From positions 1-64,000 of the forward strand of contig JAFAXX010000132.1 in NCBI GenBank assembly GCA_019240655.1: a stretch of 64,000 nt of DNA. The letters are read 5' to 3'. The translations under genes were made by a program, and so were the position numbers. The notes beneath the pieces were generated by a model. That model ran no database searches, had not been told where the DNA came from, and worked only from the letters and a program-made list of their open reading frames with translations. Below, one piece after another: positions 25,765 through 34,927 of this stretch. Source of the stretch: Solirubrobacterales bacterium. GTDB lineage: Bacteria; Actinomycetota; Thermoleophilia; Solirubrobacterales; Solirubrobacteraceae. Numbering within the stretch: the first letter of the stretch is position 1; each line of letters opens with the position of its first letter.

Positions 25765-27735
25765 ATGCGCCGGCGGATCATCTCCGCGGCCTTTCCTGTC
25801 CATCGCCACTCGCTCCCTCAGCTCGCGGTCGACGGGGTGCTGGTCGCGCTCGCGTACTTCCTGGCCTTCCGGCTGAGGTTCCTCGGTCTGCCGTTCCCGC
25901 AGCGCTACGAGGACCTGTTCGAGCGGACGATCTGGTGGGCGGTGCCGGTGTCGCTGGTCGTCCTGGCCGCCTTCGGCCAGTACGAGCGGTTGTGGACGTT
26001 CGTCGGCCAGCGCGACTACGAGGCGGTGGTCAAGGCGGTGCTGGTCAGCACCCTGGTGGTCGTCGGGGTGATCACGGTCCTGCACCCGGTGCAGACCGCT
26101 CCACACGTCGTCTATCGCAACTTCACCGTGACCCTGCAGTCCAACCCGGTGACCCTGCCGGCGAGCGTCATCGTCACGTTCTTGTTGCTGGCGCTGGCAT
26201 TGCTCGTCGGGGCGCGCTTCGTCGTGCACCTCGTGGTCGAGGGCCGCGTGCGGAGCTTCCGGGTCGCCAAGGGCGCCCGCGACGTGCTGATCGTCGGCGG
26301 TGGCCAGGGGGGCCACTTGGTCGCTCGCGAGCTCGTGCGCAATCCGCAACTCCGCCTGCGCCCGGTGGGATTCGTCGACGACGATCCGCGCAAGCTCGGG
26401 GTCAAGGACGAGCACGGCCTGAAGGTGCTCGGCAGCACCACCGCGGAGGATCTGAACCGCGTGCTCGACGACGCCGAACCGGACGAGGTGATCATCGCGA
26501 TCCCCTCCGCTCCGGGCACCCTGCGGGCGCGCGTGGTGACCGCTTGCCGTGAGCGGGGGATCCGGGTGCGCACCACCCCGACGGTGTTCGAGCTGCTCCA
26601 GGACAGCTCCGGCCAGCTGCGCGTGGCGAGCCAGCTGCGCGAGGTCCGCGTGGAGGACATGCTCGGCCGCGAGCCGGTGCGGATGGAACTCGAGCGCGTC
26701 GGCGCATACCTCGAAGGTCAAATCGTGATGGTGACCGGCGCGGGCGGCTCGATCGGCGGCGAGCTCTGTCGGCAGATCTCGCGCGTGGGCCCGCGCCGGC
26801 TGGTCCTGGTCGACCATGCCGAGGACAACCTGTTCGAGATCCTCCGCGAGCTCGAGGAGGACCGCCACGTGCGCACCGCGGTGCCCGTCCTCGGCGACTG
26901 CAGGGAGGAGGAGCGGATGCGGGAGGTGTTCGCCGAGCACCGTCCTGCGGTGGTCTTCCACGCTGCTGCCTACAAGCACGTGATGATGATGGAGCTCAAC
27001 GCGGTGGAGGCGGTGCGCAACAACGCCCTGGCCACGCGCCTGGTGGCGCGGATCGCCGGTGAGCATCGGGTGGGCACGTTCGTGCTCGTGTCCACCGACA
27101 AGGCGGTCAAGCCGGCCACCGTGATGGGCGCGTCGAAGGCGCTGGCCGAGTGGGCCGTCGATGCCGCCGCGGCGCGCCATCCGGCCACCAAGTACGCCAC
27201 CGTTCGATTCGGCAACGTGCTCGCGTCGTCCGGCTCGGTTGTCCCCATCTTCCGGCGCCAGATCGCTGCCGGCGGGCCGGTCACGGTGACCGATCCGCGC
27301 ATGCGCCGCTACTTCATGACAATCCCCGAGGCGGTTCAGCTGATCATCCGCGCAGGATCGCTGAGCGGCGACAGCGGCCAGGTGTTCGTGCTCGAGATGG
27401 GCGATCCAATCCGGATCATCGATCTCGCGGACACGATGATCAGGCTGTCTGGGCTAGAGCCCGAGCGCGACATCGCGATCCAGATCGTCGGCGCGCGTCC
27501 CGGCGAGAAGTTCCACGAGGACCTGTTCAACCCCGACGAGCGTCCGCAGCCGACCCCCGCGCAGAAGATCCTCCGGGCCGACCGGGACCCGCGTGATCCC
27601 GCCTGGGTCGAGCAGATGTTCGCCGAGATCAACCTGCTGGTGCTCGAGGGAGACGCGGCGGCGCTCGCGAAGCGTGTCTCCGAGCTGTCCGGAAGCGATG
27701 TTCCCGCCGGTGGTGGCGCCCGCGTGGCAACGTAG
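25765..27735 (+). CDS. CapD/PglF-like nucleotide-sugar 4,6-dehydratase, membrane bound
   Basis: The 656-residue protein has four N-terminal membrane helices, a CoA-binding-like Rossmann domain (DVLIVGGGQGGHL), and a C-terminal extended SDR domain with TGAGGSIGGEL and DHAEDNLFEI. The catalytic site has STDKAVKPATVMGASK: Met454 replaces the SDR tyrosine and Lys458 is kept, as in the long membrane-bound 4,6-dehydratases that act on UDP-GlcNAc. With the DegT aminotransferase and the PglC-like transferase it fits a diamino-sugar pathway. GTG 25735 is a possible longer start. Confidence 0.9.
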   Translation: MRRRIISAAFPVHRHSLPQLAVDGVLVALAYFLAFRLRFLGLPFPQRYEDLFERTIWWAVPVSLVVLAAFGQYERLWTFVGQRDYEAVVKAVLVSTLVVVGVITVLHPVQTAPHVVYRNFTVTLQSNPVTLPASVIVTFLLLALALLVGARFVVHLVVEGRVRSFRVAKGARDVLIVGGGQGGHLVARELVRNPQLRLRPVGFVDDDPRKLGVKDEHGLKVLGSTTAEDLNRVLDDAEPDEVIIAIPSAPGTLRARVVTACRERGIRVRTTPTVFELLQDSSGQLRVASQLREVRVEDMLGREPVRMELERVGAYLEGQIVMVTGAGGSIGGELCRQISRVGPRRLVLVDHAEDNLFEILRELEEDRHVRTAVPVLGDCREEERMREVFAEHRPAVVFHAAAYKHVMMMELNAVEAVRNNALATRLVARIAGEHRVGTFVLVSTDKAVKPATVMGASKALAEWAVDAAAARHPATKYATVRFGNVLASSGSVVPIFRRQIAAGGPVTVTDPRMRRYFMTIPEAVQLIIRAGSLSGDSGQVFVLEMGDPIRIIDLADTMIRLSGLEPERDIAIQIVGARPGEKFHEDLFNPDERPQPTPAQKILRADRDPRDPAWVEQMFAEINLLVLEGDAAALAKRVSELSGSDVPAGGGARVAT

Positions 27736-27738
27736 ACT
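27733..27738 (+). promoter_or_regulatory. Candidate -10 element (TAGACT) overlapping a stop codon
   Basis: TAGACT begins with the stop codon of the dehydratase gene and ends 8 bases before ATG 27747. Confidence 0.4.
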
Positions 27739-27746
27739 GGTCGCAC

Positions 27747-28970
27747 ATGGGGTGGGTTCCCGTTGCCTTATCGGTCCACCAGTTCGTCTCCTCGGTTGGG
27801 GCGGATGCGGGTTTCGCGGCGATCGTCGGGCTGGCAATCCTGGTCCTGCTCTACTTCGCGCAGGCGCGTGAGACGGCCGGGTTGCGTGACGAGGCCCGCG
27901 CGGCGGGGCAGCGCGTTGCCCAGCTCGAGGCGCAGGTGGCCCAGCTCGGTCGCCAAGCGCCCTCGGCGGCGAGCGTGCCCACGCCGCGACCCCCGGTGGG
28001 CGCCGGCGGCGGATCCTCGCCCGGTCCGGCCGCCGTGGGTCCGGCCACCGCGGGTGCGGGCACCGCGGGTGCGGGCACCGTGGGTGCGGGCACCGTGGGT
28101 GCGGCTACCGCGGGGGTGACCGCCCGGTTTCCGGCCGCGCCCGCGGGCGTCGGCGCGCCTGCGCTCAGTGCGGCAACGCGTCTGATCCCGGTCTTCGGGC
28201 CCGGTAAGGCGGTGAACACGCCGGGCGGCCCAGCGCCGGCCCACGGAGACCAGACGGCGGTCGTTCGAACCGTCGCGCCGGCCACGGTCGCGGGCGGTGC
28301 TGCCGCCGCGACCGCGCGCGCGGCGACTGCGGCCGGGCCACTGAACGGCTCGCCTCGGGACACCGGCGCTCCGGCGGGCGGCGCCCCGCCGGTGGCCGCT
28401 CGCCCGGCCGTGGCGCCACCGCGCACATCGGGTCGGCCCGACTCACCGGCCGGGCCTCGACGCCCGTCCCTGCCGCCGCCGACGGGGTCGCGCCGGCGGC
28501 CGCGGCTTGTCGGGGTGATCGTGGGCGGACTCGCCGTGCTCGCGGCTGCCGTCGTGGCCGCCTTCCTGATCGGCAGGTCCCCGTCGGGCAGCAGTCAGTC
28601 GCCTCAGACCACGCACGCCGCCGCGGCTGCTCGCCGGTCGGCGCCGTTCAACCCGCGGCAGGTCACCGTCGCCGTACTCAACGGCACCGCCACGCCGGGA
28701 CTGGCCGGACGCACCTCACACCGGCTCCACGTCGCCGGCTACAAGCCGGGCACGGTCGCGACAGCGACCGATCAGACGCGCCCGAGCACGGTCGTCGCCT
28801 ACCTTCCTGGCTACCGAGCCGACGCCCTGCACGTCGCCGGCGCGTTGAAGCTCCGCGCCGCGGCGGTGCAGCCGGTCGACCAGAGCGCGAGGGCGGTCGC
28901 CTGTCCGCCACCGGCCGCGTGCACGGCCAACGTGGTCGTCACGGTCGGCGCGGACCTTGCCTCCTCCTGA
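27747..28970 (+). CDS. Membrane protein with C-terminal LytR_C domain
   Basis: The 407-residue protein has an N-terminal membrane helix (residues about 18-38), a short coiled coil, a long low-complexity Ala/Pro/Gly/Thr linker with a five-residue repeat, a second membrane helix near residues 252-272, and a C-terminal LytR_C domain (VTVAVLNGTATPGLAGRTSH). That domain is normally attached to LytR-CpsA-Psr phosphotransferases, which link glycans to peptidoglycan; here the catalytic LCP domain is absent. A binding or scaffold role for glycan attachment is an inference from the locus. Confidence 0.78.
   Translation: MGWVPVALSVHQFVSSVGADAGFAAIVGLAILVLLYFAQARETAGLRDEARAAGQRVAQLEAQVAQLGRQAPSAASVPTPRPPVGAGGGSSPGPAAVGPATAGAGTAGAGTVGAGTVGAATAGVTARFPAAPAGVGAPALSAATRLIPVFGPGKAVNTPGGPAPAHGDQTAVVRTVAPATVAGGAAAATARAATAAGPLNGSPRDTGAPAGGAPPVAARPAVAPPRTSGRPDSPAGPRRPSLPPPTGSRRRPRLVGVIVGGLAVLAAAVVAAFLIGRSPSGSSQSPQTTHAAAAARRSAPFNPRQVTVAVLNGTATPGLAGRTSHRLHVAGYKPGTVATATDQTRPSTVVAYLPGYRADALHVAGALKLRAAAVQPVDQSARAVACPPPAACTANVVVTVGADLASS
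28037..28111 (+). repeat. 15-base tandem repeat, five copies, coding
   Basis: Five near-identical units of GGGTGCGGGCACCGC encode an AGAGT/VGAGT pentapeptide repeat in the linker of the LytR_C protein. The period is a multiple of three, so copy-number change would keep the frame. Confidence 0.85.
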
Positions 28971-28986
28971 GCCCGTTAAGCCCGCC

Positions 28987-29745
28987 GTGAGCTTCCTCGA
29001 TCTGCCCGAGCGCAGTGCCAAGCCTCGAGAGCAGGGTGTCACCCACGTGCTCGACAAGGGGCTCTCGCTGGCCGATGTGGATGGGTTGATGGAGGTGGCC
29101 GGGGATTCGGTTGACATCGTCAAGCTCGGATGGGGGACGGCGATCGCCACCGGCAACCTCGAGCCGAAGCTACAGCGCTACCGGCACTACGGCATCCCCG
29201 TGGTCCTCGGCGGCACGCTCACCGAGCTGGCCATCGCCCAGGGCCGCTTCGAGCAGCTGATCGCCTGGGTGCACGAGCTCGGGCTTCAGTACTTCGAGAT
29301 CTCGGATGGGACGATCTCGCTCGAGGGCGGGCGCAAGCTCGAGATGATCGCGCGGCTGGCCCGAGACTTCCGCGTTCTCTCGGAGGTCGGATCCAAGGAC
29401 GACACCGGTGCGATCACCCCGCCCTACCGCTGGGTCGAGCAGATGACCGAGGAGCTCGAGGCGGGCGCCTGGAAGGTCATCGCCGAAGGACGTGAGGGCG
29501 GGACGGCGGGCATCTTCCGGCCGAGCGCTGAGGTCAGGGAGGGGCTGATCGACGAGATCGTCCACGGCGTCGAACGTGGCCGGATCATGTTCGATGCGCC
29601 GATCAAGCACCAGCAGGTCTGGTTCGTGCGCCGCTTCGGACCCGAGGTCAACCTCGGGAACATCGCTCCGGCCGACGTCCTCTCGCTCGAGACGCTCCGG
29701 CTCGGCCTGCGCTCCGACACGCTCGCCACCGGAAGACGTGGCTGA
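28987..29745 (+). CDS. comA: Phosphosulfolactate synthase (ComA family)
   Basis: The 252-residue TIM-barrel enzyme adds sulfite to phosphoenolpyruvate to give (R)-2-phospho-3-sulfolactate. That is the first step of coenzyme M synthesis in methanogens and of sulfolactate synthesis in Bacillus. Family landmarks are PREQGVTHVLDKG, VDIVKLGWGTAIATG, LGGTLTELAIAQGR, FEISDGTISL, SEVGSKD, EGREGGTAGIF, DAPIKHQQVWFV, GPEVNLGNIAP and LETLRLGLRSDT. GTG 28987 places SFLDLPER at the N-terminus. The next gene overlaps its end by 8 bases and encodes a phosphatase-family protein. Confidence 0.88.
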   Translation: MSFLDLPERSAKPREQGVTHVLDKGLSLADVDGLMEVAGDSVDIVKLGWGTAIATGNLEPKLQRYRHYGIPVVLGGTLTELAIAQGRFEQLIAWVHELGLQYFEISDGTISLEGGRKLEMIARLARDFRVLSEVGSKDDTGAITPPYRWVEQMTEELEAGAWKVIAEGREGGTAGIFRPSAEVREGLIDEIVHGVERGRIMFDAPIKHQQVWFVRRFGPEVNLGNIAPADVLSLETLRLGLRSDTLATGRRG

Positions 29746-30304
29746 ATCGCCCCAGCTCGACGGCGTGCTGCTGGCTCGTCACGGGGAGACCGATGACAAC
29801 CTGGAGCCGCTGCGCTTCCAAGGCTTCACCGACACGCCGCTCAACGACACCGGGCGCCGCCAGGCGGCCGAGCTGGCCGAGCGGGTGGCCGGACGGGGCA
29901 TCCGCTCGCTCTGGAGCTCGGACCTCAGCCGGGCCCGTGAGACCGCGGAGATCGTGGGCGCCCGGATCGGGCTGGCCCCGGCTCTCGACCCGCGCCTGCG
30001 CGAAGCGTGTCGAGGGCGCTGGGAAGGCCATACATTCAGCGAGATCGCCCGCGCCGAGCCCGATCTGTACGCGGCCTGGCAACGAGCCGGAGCCGGCTTC
30101 CGGTTCCCGGACGGCGAGTCGCTGCAGGAGCAGATGGACCGCGTGACCGCCGCCGTACGGGACGTCCACGCCACTGCCGAGCTGCCCGCGCTGGTCGTCT
30201 GCCACGGCGGCTCGATCCGCGTGATGCTGTGCCGCCGGGACCCGCGCGGACTCGATGCTTTCCACGAGTTCGAGGTCCCGAATGTCGCCGTGGTCCCCCT
30301 TTGA
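29738..30304 (+). CDS. Histidine phosphatase superfamily protein
   Basis: The 188-residue protein has the phosphohistidine motif LARHGETDDN at its N-terminus, SDLSRARETAEI, the acid in CRGRWEGHTFSEI, and the second catalytic His in VVCHGGSIRVML. The fold fits phosphoglycerate-mutase-like phosphatases such as alpha-ribazole phosphatase or glucosyl-3-phosphoglycerate phosphatase. GTG 29738 overlaps the comA-like gene by 8 bases, so tight co-translation is likely. This suggests it could dephosphorylate phosphosulfolactate in place of a ComB enzyme; that substrate is an inference. Confidence 0.88.
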   Translation: MAESPQLDGVLLARHGETDDNLEPLRFQGFTDTPLNDTGRRQAAELAERVAGRGIRSLWSSDLSRARETAEIVGARIGLAPALDPRLREACRGRWEGHTFSEIARAEPDLYAAWQRAGAGFRFPDGESLQEQMDRVTAAVRDVHATAELPALVVCHGGSIRVMLCRRDPRGLDAFHEFEVPNVAVVPL

Positions 30305-32094
30305 GCCGGCTGCCGGTCGCCGCCTTCGCAGCGCTGGTCGCCGCCACGGTCGCCGCGTTCTTCGTCACCCAGCACCTGAAGGTCACCACGCCGCTGATCG
30401 CCGGCATCCGCGCCCCAAATCCGGAGGTCATCAATCCCCGCGGCGGGACGAGCTGCGCGGGAGTCGATTACCGGGTGAGCGAGGTCTCCTTCTATCTGCT
30501 GCATCGAGCCGACGACGTCGACGTCTACGTCACCGACCAGAGCGGCGCGGTGATCCGCACGCTCGCCTCCGGGCGCCACATGCGCCGGGGAGTGCGCAAT
30601 CCCGACGGCAACTTCTACTGGAACGGGCGAGAAGACAACGGAACCCTGGCGCCGGACGGCACCTACTTCATAGAGGTTGCGCTGATTCACCAGGGGCGCA
30701 CGGTGATTCTCTCGAACGCGGCCGGGCCGCTGCCGGTGAAGGTCAAGACCGTCCCGCCGCGCCCGGTCGTCGAGAGCGTCTCGCCGCACCTGATCGGGCG
30801 TCGGGGGCCGTCCGTGACGATCCACTATTTCGGCAACGAGGATCGTGGCGGCACGGTTGAGATCTACCGCACCGATCTCCCGGGAGCGCCTCGTCTGGTC
30901 AAGAGCTTCCTGACTCCCTGGATGGGCCGGACCGCGGTCTGGGATGGCAAGATCCGGCGGCGTCCGGCGCCGGCGGGGATCTACCTGGTCGGGTTGAACG
31001 TCACCGACGCGGCGTGCAACACCGGTCATTTTCCTCCGCAGATGCCCCCGGCGCCCGGAAGCACGCCGTACGCCGGAGTCACCATGCGCTACCTCGCAGT
31101 GCAACCGCCGCTCGAGCCGGTGCCGGCGGGGACGAGCGCCTCGGTCTACGTCGACTCGCGCCAGCGCCCGTATCGGTGGACGCTCCGCCGTCTCGGCGCC
31201 GGGCGGCCGCTTGCCTCCGGCCGCTCGAATCACGTGCGGCTTCAGGTGCCGCTACCGGCGGGCCGGGCGGGGCTCTACAAGCTCTCGGTGCGCGCCGGCA
31301 GCGACGCCACCGCGGTTCCCCTGGCCGCCTCCGGCCCATCGGACGCGCGCGCTCTCGTGGTCCTGCCGGCGCTGACCTGGCAGGGGCTGAACCCGATCGA
31401 CGACACCGGAGACGGCATGCCATCGACGCTCGCGGACGGGCGGCCCGTCGCCCTGGCGCGCCCGCTGGCGGACGGACTGCCGGCGGCCCTGGCGGATGAG
31501 GGCGCGTTGCTGCGCTTCCTCGACGGCTCCCGTCGTTCATATCAGCTGACCACTGACCTCGGTCTGATCGAAGGCGTCGGGCCGGCGCTGGCCCCTCACA
31601 GCACCGTGGTGCTGGCCGGCAGCGAGCGGTGGCTTCCAGCCAGGACCGCCGCCGCGCTGCGCGCGTTCGTCGCCGGCGGCGGCCATGTGCTGTCGCTGGG
31701 AATCGATTCACTGCGCCGCGGGGTGACGATCCGCGGCGGCGAGGCGCTCGATCCCACCGGCCCAGCGAGGACCGATGCGCTGAGCGCCCAGCCGGGGGCG
31801 CTGGTGACCCACGCCGCGGATCTGATCGTGGTCAGCCAGGACCGGCTCGGGATCTTTCAGGGCACCTCCGGGGCGCTTGGCGGCTACCGGTCCTACCAGC
31901 CGTTCACCGTCGTCGCGCCGGCGCAGGCACTCTCGGAGGCGGGCGCGACCCCGACCGCGCCGAGCATCGTCGGCTACCGGCTGGGGCGCGGGACGGTGGT
32001 CGACATCGGCCTTCCCGGGTTCGGCGCCAGCCTCGCCGGCAACGTCGATGCCCACGAGCTGCTCGCCCGCATATGGAAGGTTCTCGGCGCCTGA
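30301..32094 (+). CDS. Secreted or anchored protein with FlgD-like and N,N-dimethylformamidase-like parts
   Basis: The TTG at 30301 overlaps the previous stop codon (TTGA) and gives 597 residues. An N-terminal hydrophobic helix (residues about 4-20) anchors or exports the protein. The first half has beta-rich FlgD/Ig-like segments (NGREDNGTLAPDGTYFIEV; WDGKIRRRPAPAGIYLVGL). The second half (TWQGLNPIDDTGDGMPSTL, VVLAGSERWLP, FVAGGGHVLSLG) resembles the C-terminal domain found with N,N-dimethylformamidase beta subunits and related surface proteins. No enzymatic role can be assigned. It lies between the organosulfur pair and the flippase gene. Confidence 0.75.
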   Translation: MSRLPVAAFAALVAATVAAFFVTQHLKVTTPLIAGIRAPNPEVINPRGGTSCAGVDYRVSEVSFYLLHRADDVDVYVTDQSGAVIRTLASGRHMRRGVRNPDGNFYWNGREDNGTLAPDGTYFIEVALIHQGRTVILSNAAGPLPVKVKTVPPRPVVESVSPHLIGRRGPSVTIHYFGNEDRGGTVEIYRTDLPGAPRLVKSFLTPWMGRTAVWDGKIRRRPAPAGIYLVGLNVTDAACNTGHFPPQMPPAPGSTPYAGVTMRYLAVQPPLEPVPAGTSASVYVDSRQRPYRWTLRRLGAGRPLASGRSNHVRLQVPLPAGRAGLYKLSVRAGSDATAVPLAASGPSDARALVVLPALTWQGLNPIDDTGDGMPSTLADGRPVALARPLADGLPAALADEGALLRFLDGSRRSYQLTTDLGLIEGVGPALAPHSTVVLAGSERWLPARTAAALRAFVAGGGHVLSLGIDSLRRGVTIRGGEALDPTGPARTDALSAQPGALVTHAADLIVVSQDRLGIFQGTSGALGGYRSYQPFTVVAPAQALSEAGATPTAPSIVGYRLGRGTVVDIGLPGFGASLAGNVDAHELLARIWKVLGA

Positions 32095-32105
32095 GGCGGG
32101 TCTCG

Positions 32106-33560
32106 ATGGCGAGCTATCTGAGGCGACTCGCGAGCGCGCTGGCGGCCTATCAGGTCGCCGACGTGGTCTCGAAGTTCATCGCGGTCCTGCTGTTGCCGGT
32201 CTACACGCGGTATATCCCGCCGGCCGGGTACGGCACGGTCGAGCTGCTCGCCAACGGCGTGATCTTCATCAGCATCCTGGTGCGCCTGGGAATCATCGAG
32301 GCGTTCCTGCGCTATCACTTTGCCGACGACGACCAGGCGCGCCGGGACGCCCTGGCCCGCCGCGCGGTTCTGTTCCTGCTGATCGCCACGACGATCGCCG
32401 CCGCGGTCATCGCCGCGGCGGCGGTTCCTCTCTCCCGGCTGGTCCTCGGCCGGCGCGATCCGACCACGTTCCTGATCGCAGTCCTCGGCCTGTGGGCGTT
32501 CACCAACCTCGAGCTGGCCTACGGGTTGCTGCGGGTGGAGGAACGCGTGCGCGCGTATGCCGTCGCCTCGCTGATCAACGTGGGACTCACCGTGATCGCG
32601 TCCGTGGTACTCGTCGTGGGGCTCGGCCAGGGCGCGCGGGGACTGCTGCTCGGCAACTACGGGGCCTCGACCGTGGTCCTGCTCGGACTGTGGTGGACGA
32701 TGCGGGGACGGCTGCGCGGCCCGCCGGCGGGCGGGGAGCAGCTGTCGATACTGCTGCGCTTCGGCCTGCCGACGGTGCCGGCGGAAGCGTCGGTGTACGC
32801 GCTCAGCCTCGTCGACCGCTACTACATCTACCACAACCGCAGCCAGGCGCTGGCCGGGCTCTACTCGATCGCGGTCAAACTCGCGGGGTCGGTGGCCTTC
32901 ATCGTACGCGCCTTCCAATACGCCTGGCCGCCGCTGGCCTACTCGGTTCGCGACGACGCCGAGGCGGCGCGGCTGTACGGCCTCGTCACCACCTACTACC
33001 TACTGGTTAGCGGATGGGCGGTGGCCGGACTGACCCTGCTCGGGCGGTGGATCCTGCGCGTGCTGGCCGCGCCGGCGTACTTCGGGGCTTACCGGGCGCT
33101 GCCGTGGGTGGCGCTCGGCTGGGCGCTGTACGGCCTCTGGGTGGTGTTCCTGGTCATCGCCGGACGCGCCAAGGTGACCACCCGCAACTTCCCGGCCTCG
33201 CTCGCCGGTCTGATCGCCAATGTGCTCCTGCTTGTGGCGCTGGTGCCGCCGCTCGGCATCGCCGGCGCCGGAGTGGCGCTGTGCGGCGCCTACGCGATCA
33301 TGCTCGCGGTCATGCACGTGCTGACCCGCCGGGCCTTCGCCGCGGCCTTCGAGTGGCGCCGCCTGGCTCACCTCACGTTGGTGTTGGGCGCCGTCGCCGT
33401 GGCCGGCGACCTGCTGCTGCCGACTCACGGCGCGTTCGGCTTCGTGGCCCGCACGGTGGCGTTCCTCGCCATCCCGGGCCTGCTACATCTCACCGGGTTC
33501 GCCCACCCCGAGGAGCTCGCGGCGGCGCGACGCCTGCTCGGCGGCCGGCCGCGCCGATGA
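32106..33560 (+). CDS. Wzx-like oligosaccharide flippase
   Basis: This 484-residue protein has about 12-14 hydrophobic helices and the polysaccharide-biosynthesis (MOP/Wzx) pattern: an N-terminal YQVADVVSKFIAVLLLPVYT, FGLPTVPAEASVYALSLVDR in the middle, and GLYSIAVKLAG. It is expected to flip an undecaprenyl-linked oligosaccharide to the outer leaflet. ATG 32106 starts it 11 bases after the previous gene; its stop overlaps the next glycosyltransferase start by 4 bases. Confidence 0.9.
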   Translation: MASYLRRLASALAAYQVADVVSKFIAVLLLPVYTRYIPPAGYGTVELLANGVIFISILVRLGIIEAFLRYHFADDDQARRDALARRAVLFLLIATTIAAAVIAAAAVPLSRLVLGRRDPTTFLIAVLGLWAFTNLELAYGLLRVEERVRAYAVASLINVGLTVIASVVLVVGLGQGARGLLLGNYGASTVVLLGLWWTMRGRLRGPPAGGEQLSILLRFGLPTVPAEASVYALSLVDRYYIYHNRSQALAGLYSIAVKLAGSVAFIVRAFQYAWPPLAYSVRDDAEAARLYGLVTTYYLLVSGWAVAGLTLLGRWILRVLAAPAYFGAYRALPWVALGWALYGLWVVFLVIAGRAKVTTRNFPASLAGLIANVLLLVALVPPLGIAGAGVALCGAYAIMLAVMHVLTRRAFAAAFEWRRLAHLTLVLGAVAVAGDLLLPTHGAFGFVARTVAFLAIPGLLHLTGFAHPEELAAARRLLGGRPRR

Positions 33561-34882
33561 CCCGGCCCGCGGTCAGCGTGGTGATGCCGTTCGCCGGGGA
33601 CCGCGCCGCGGCGGTTGCGGCGCTCGAGTCGCTGTGCGCGCTCGACGCCGGATCGGCCGATGAGCTGATCCTGGCCGACAACTCGGGCACCGCGCCCTCG
33701 ACGCCCGGGGTGAACGTGGTCCGCGCCACCGCCGAGCGGTCGCCGGCCCACGCCCGCAACGTCGGCGCCGAGCACGCGCAGCGCGACTGGATCCTGTTCC
33801 TCGACGCCGACTGCCGCGCCGCGGAGGCGCTGCTCGAGGCCTACTTCGACGAGCCGATCGGCGACGACGTGGGTGCGCTGGCCGGAGAGGTGGTGGCCCG
33901 GGCGGACGCCGTCTCGGTGGCCGGCCGGTACGGCGCGACGCGAAATTTCCTTAGCCAGGAGGCGCATCTGCGCCATCCCTACCGCCCGCGCGCCGCGGCC
34001 GCCAACCTCCTCGTGCGCCGGGCGGCGTTCACGGCGCTCGGCGGCTTCCAGGAAGGAGTCCGGGCGGCCGAGGACACCGATTTCACCTGGCGCCTGCAGG
34101 CGGCAGGCTGGCGGCTCGAGCTCCGCCCTCGGGCCCGGGTCGAGCACCGCTACCGGACAAGCCTGGGCGAGCTCCGGCGCCAGTGGCGGGGCTACGCCGC
34201 CGGGCGCGCATGGCTCGCGCGGCGCTACGACGCCTTCGTGCCGGAGCCGGCGCTCAAGCGCGGGTTGGTGCGGATGGCCCGGCGCGTGCGTCTCGGCGAC
34301 GGACATGATGCTCGCGACAGCGGCGGCGCGCCCGGCCGCGGGGCGGTGGCCGGTCCCGGCCCGCGAGTGGGGGAACGCGGCCGCTTCGTGGTCATCGACG
34401 CCGTGCTTGCCGCCGAGGAGCTGGCCGGCTTCGCTCTCTCCAACCGGCCCCGCGGCCGCCCGCGAGACCCCGCCCGAGTCGTCCTCGTGGCCGACCGCTT
34501 CCCGGAGCGCGACGACCCGCTCGCCGAGCTGGCGGCGGCGCTCGAAGGGGCGAGGGTCGAGGCGTCGGCTCGCCCGGCGGCGCCCGACCTGGAGATCGGG
34601 CGGCGGGTCGAAGTCGACTACCGCGAGGACGACGGCCTGGCCGCTCGCGGGCTCAGCGTCCTGAGGCTGGCCGTCAGGCACCCGCAGCGCTGCATGCTCG
34701 ACGCTCTGCGCCGACGCGCCGACGCGCCGTCGCTCGCCGCGCTGGCGCCGGCGGTCATGCGGTGCAAGCGCGACGCCGGCGCTCTCGTGCAACCGCTCGG
34801 CGGCCCGGCTACCCATGCCATCGCGCGCCGGCTCGCCTGGCTCGCCGGCCGCCGGCTCGCCGGGCAGGGGCGAAGTCCGTGA
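33557..34882 (+). CDS. Family 2 glycosyltransferase with a C-terminal extension
   Basis: The 441-residue protein starts with a GT-A fold: SVVMPFAGDRAAAVAALESL, the LADNSG region, HARNVGAEHA, the DXD-type FLDADCRAAEALLEAY, and RAAEDTDFTWRL. The last 190 residues form an Arg/Ala-rich extension of unknown function with no membrane helix. The start overlaps the flippase stop (ATGA). The acceptor is probably the lipid-linked oligosaccharide built in this locus. Confidence 0.86.
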   Translation: MTRPAVSVVMPFAGDRAAAVAALESLCALDAGSADELILADNSGTAPSTPGVNVVRATAERSPAHARNVGAEHAQRDWILFLDADCRAAEALLEAYFDEPIGDDVGALAGEVVARADAVSVAGRYGATRNFLSQEAHLRHPYRPRAAAANLLVRRAAFTALGGFQEGVRAAEDTDFTWRLQAAGWRLELRPRARVEHRYRTSLGELRRQWRGYAAGRAWLARRYDAFVPEPALKRGLVRMARRVRLGDGHDARDSGGAPGRGAVAGPGPRVGERGRFVVIDAVLAAEELAGFALSNRPRGRPRDPARVVLVADRFPERDDPLAELAAALEGARVEASARPAAPDLEIGRRVEVDYREDDGLAARGLSVLRLAVRHPQRCMLDALRRRADAPSLAALAPAVMRCKRDAGALVQPLGGPATHAIARRLAWLAGRRLAGQGRSP

Positions 34883-34927
34883 TGCGCGTCCGCGTCGCCG
34901 GGCAGGGGCGAAGCTCGTGATGCGCGT
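34858..34927 (+). repeat. 38-base-period duplication of a gene junction, with a 12-codon mini-ORF
   Basis: Bases 34858-34889 recur at 34896-34927 with two mismatches. Each copy holds GGCAGGGGCGAAG followed by GTGATGCGCGT. The first copy ends the upstream glycosyltransferase gene (TGATG at 34880) and starts a 12-codon ORF, MRVRVAGQGRSS. Its TGA overlaps the ATG of the next gene at 34920. The period is not a multiple of three, so the duplication inserted a small relay ORF between two coupled genes. Confidence 0.8.

Noticed and set aside
27747-28970. Calling the LytR_C protein a LytR-CpsA-Psr ligase
   Set aside because: The catalytic LCP domain with its Arg/Asp motifs is absent; only the C-terminal accessory domain is present.
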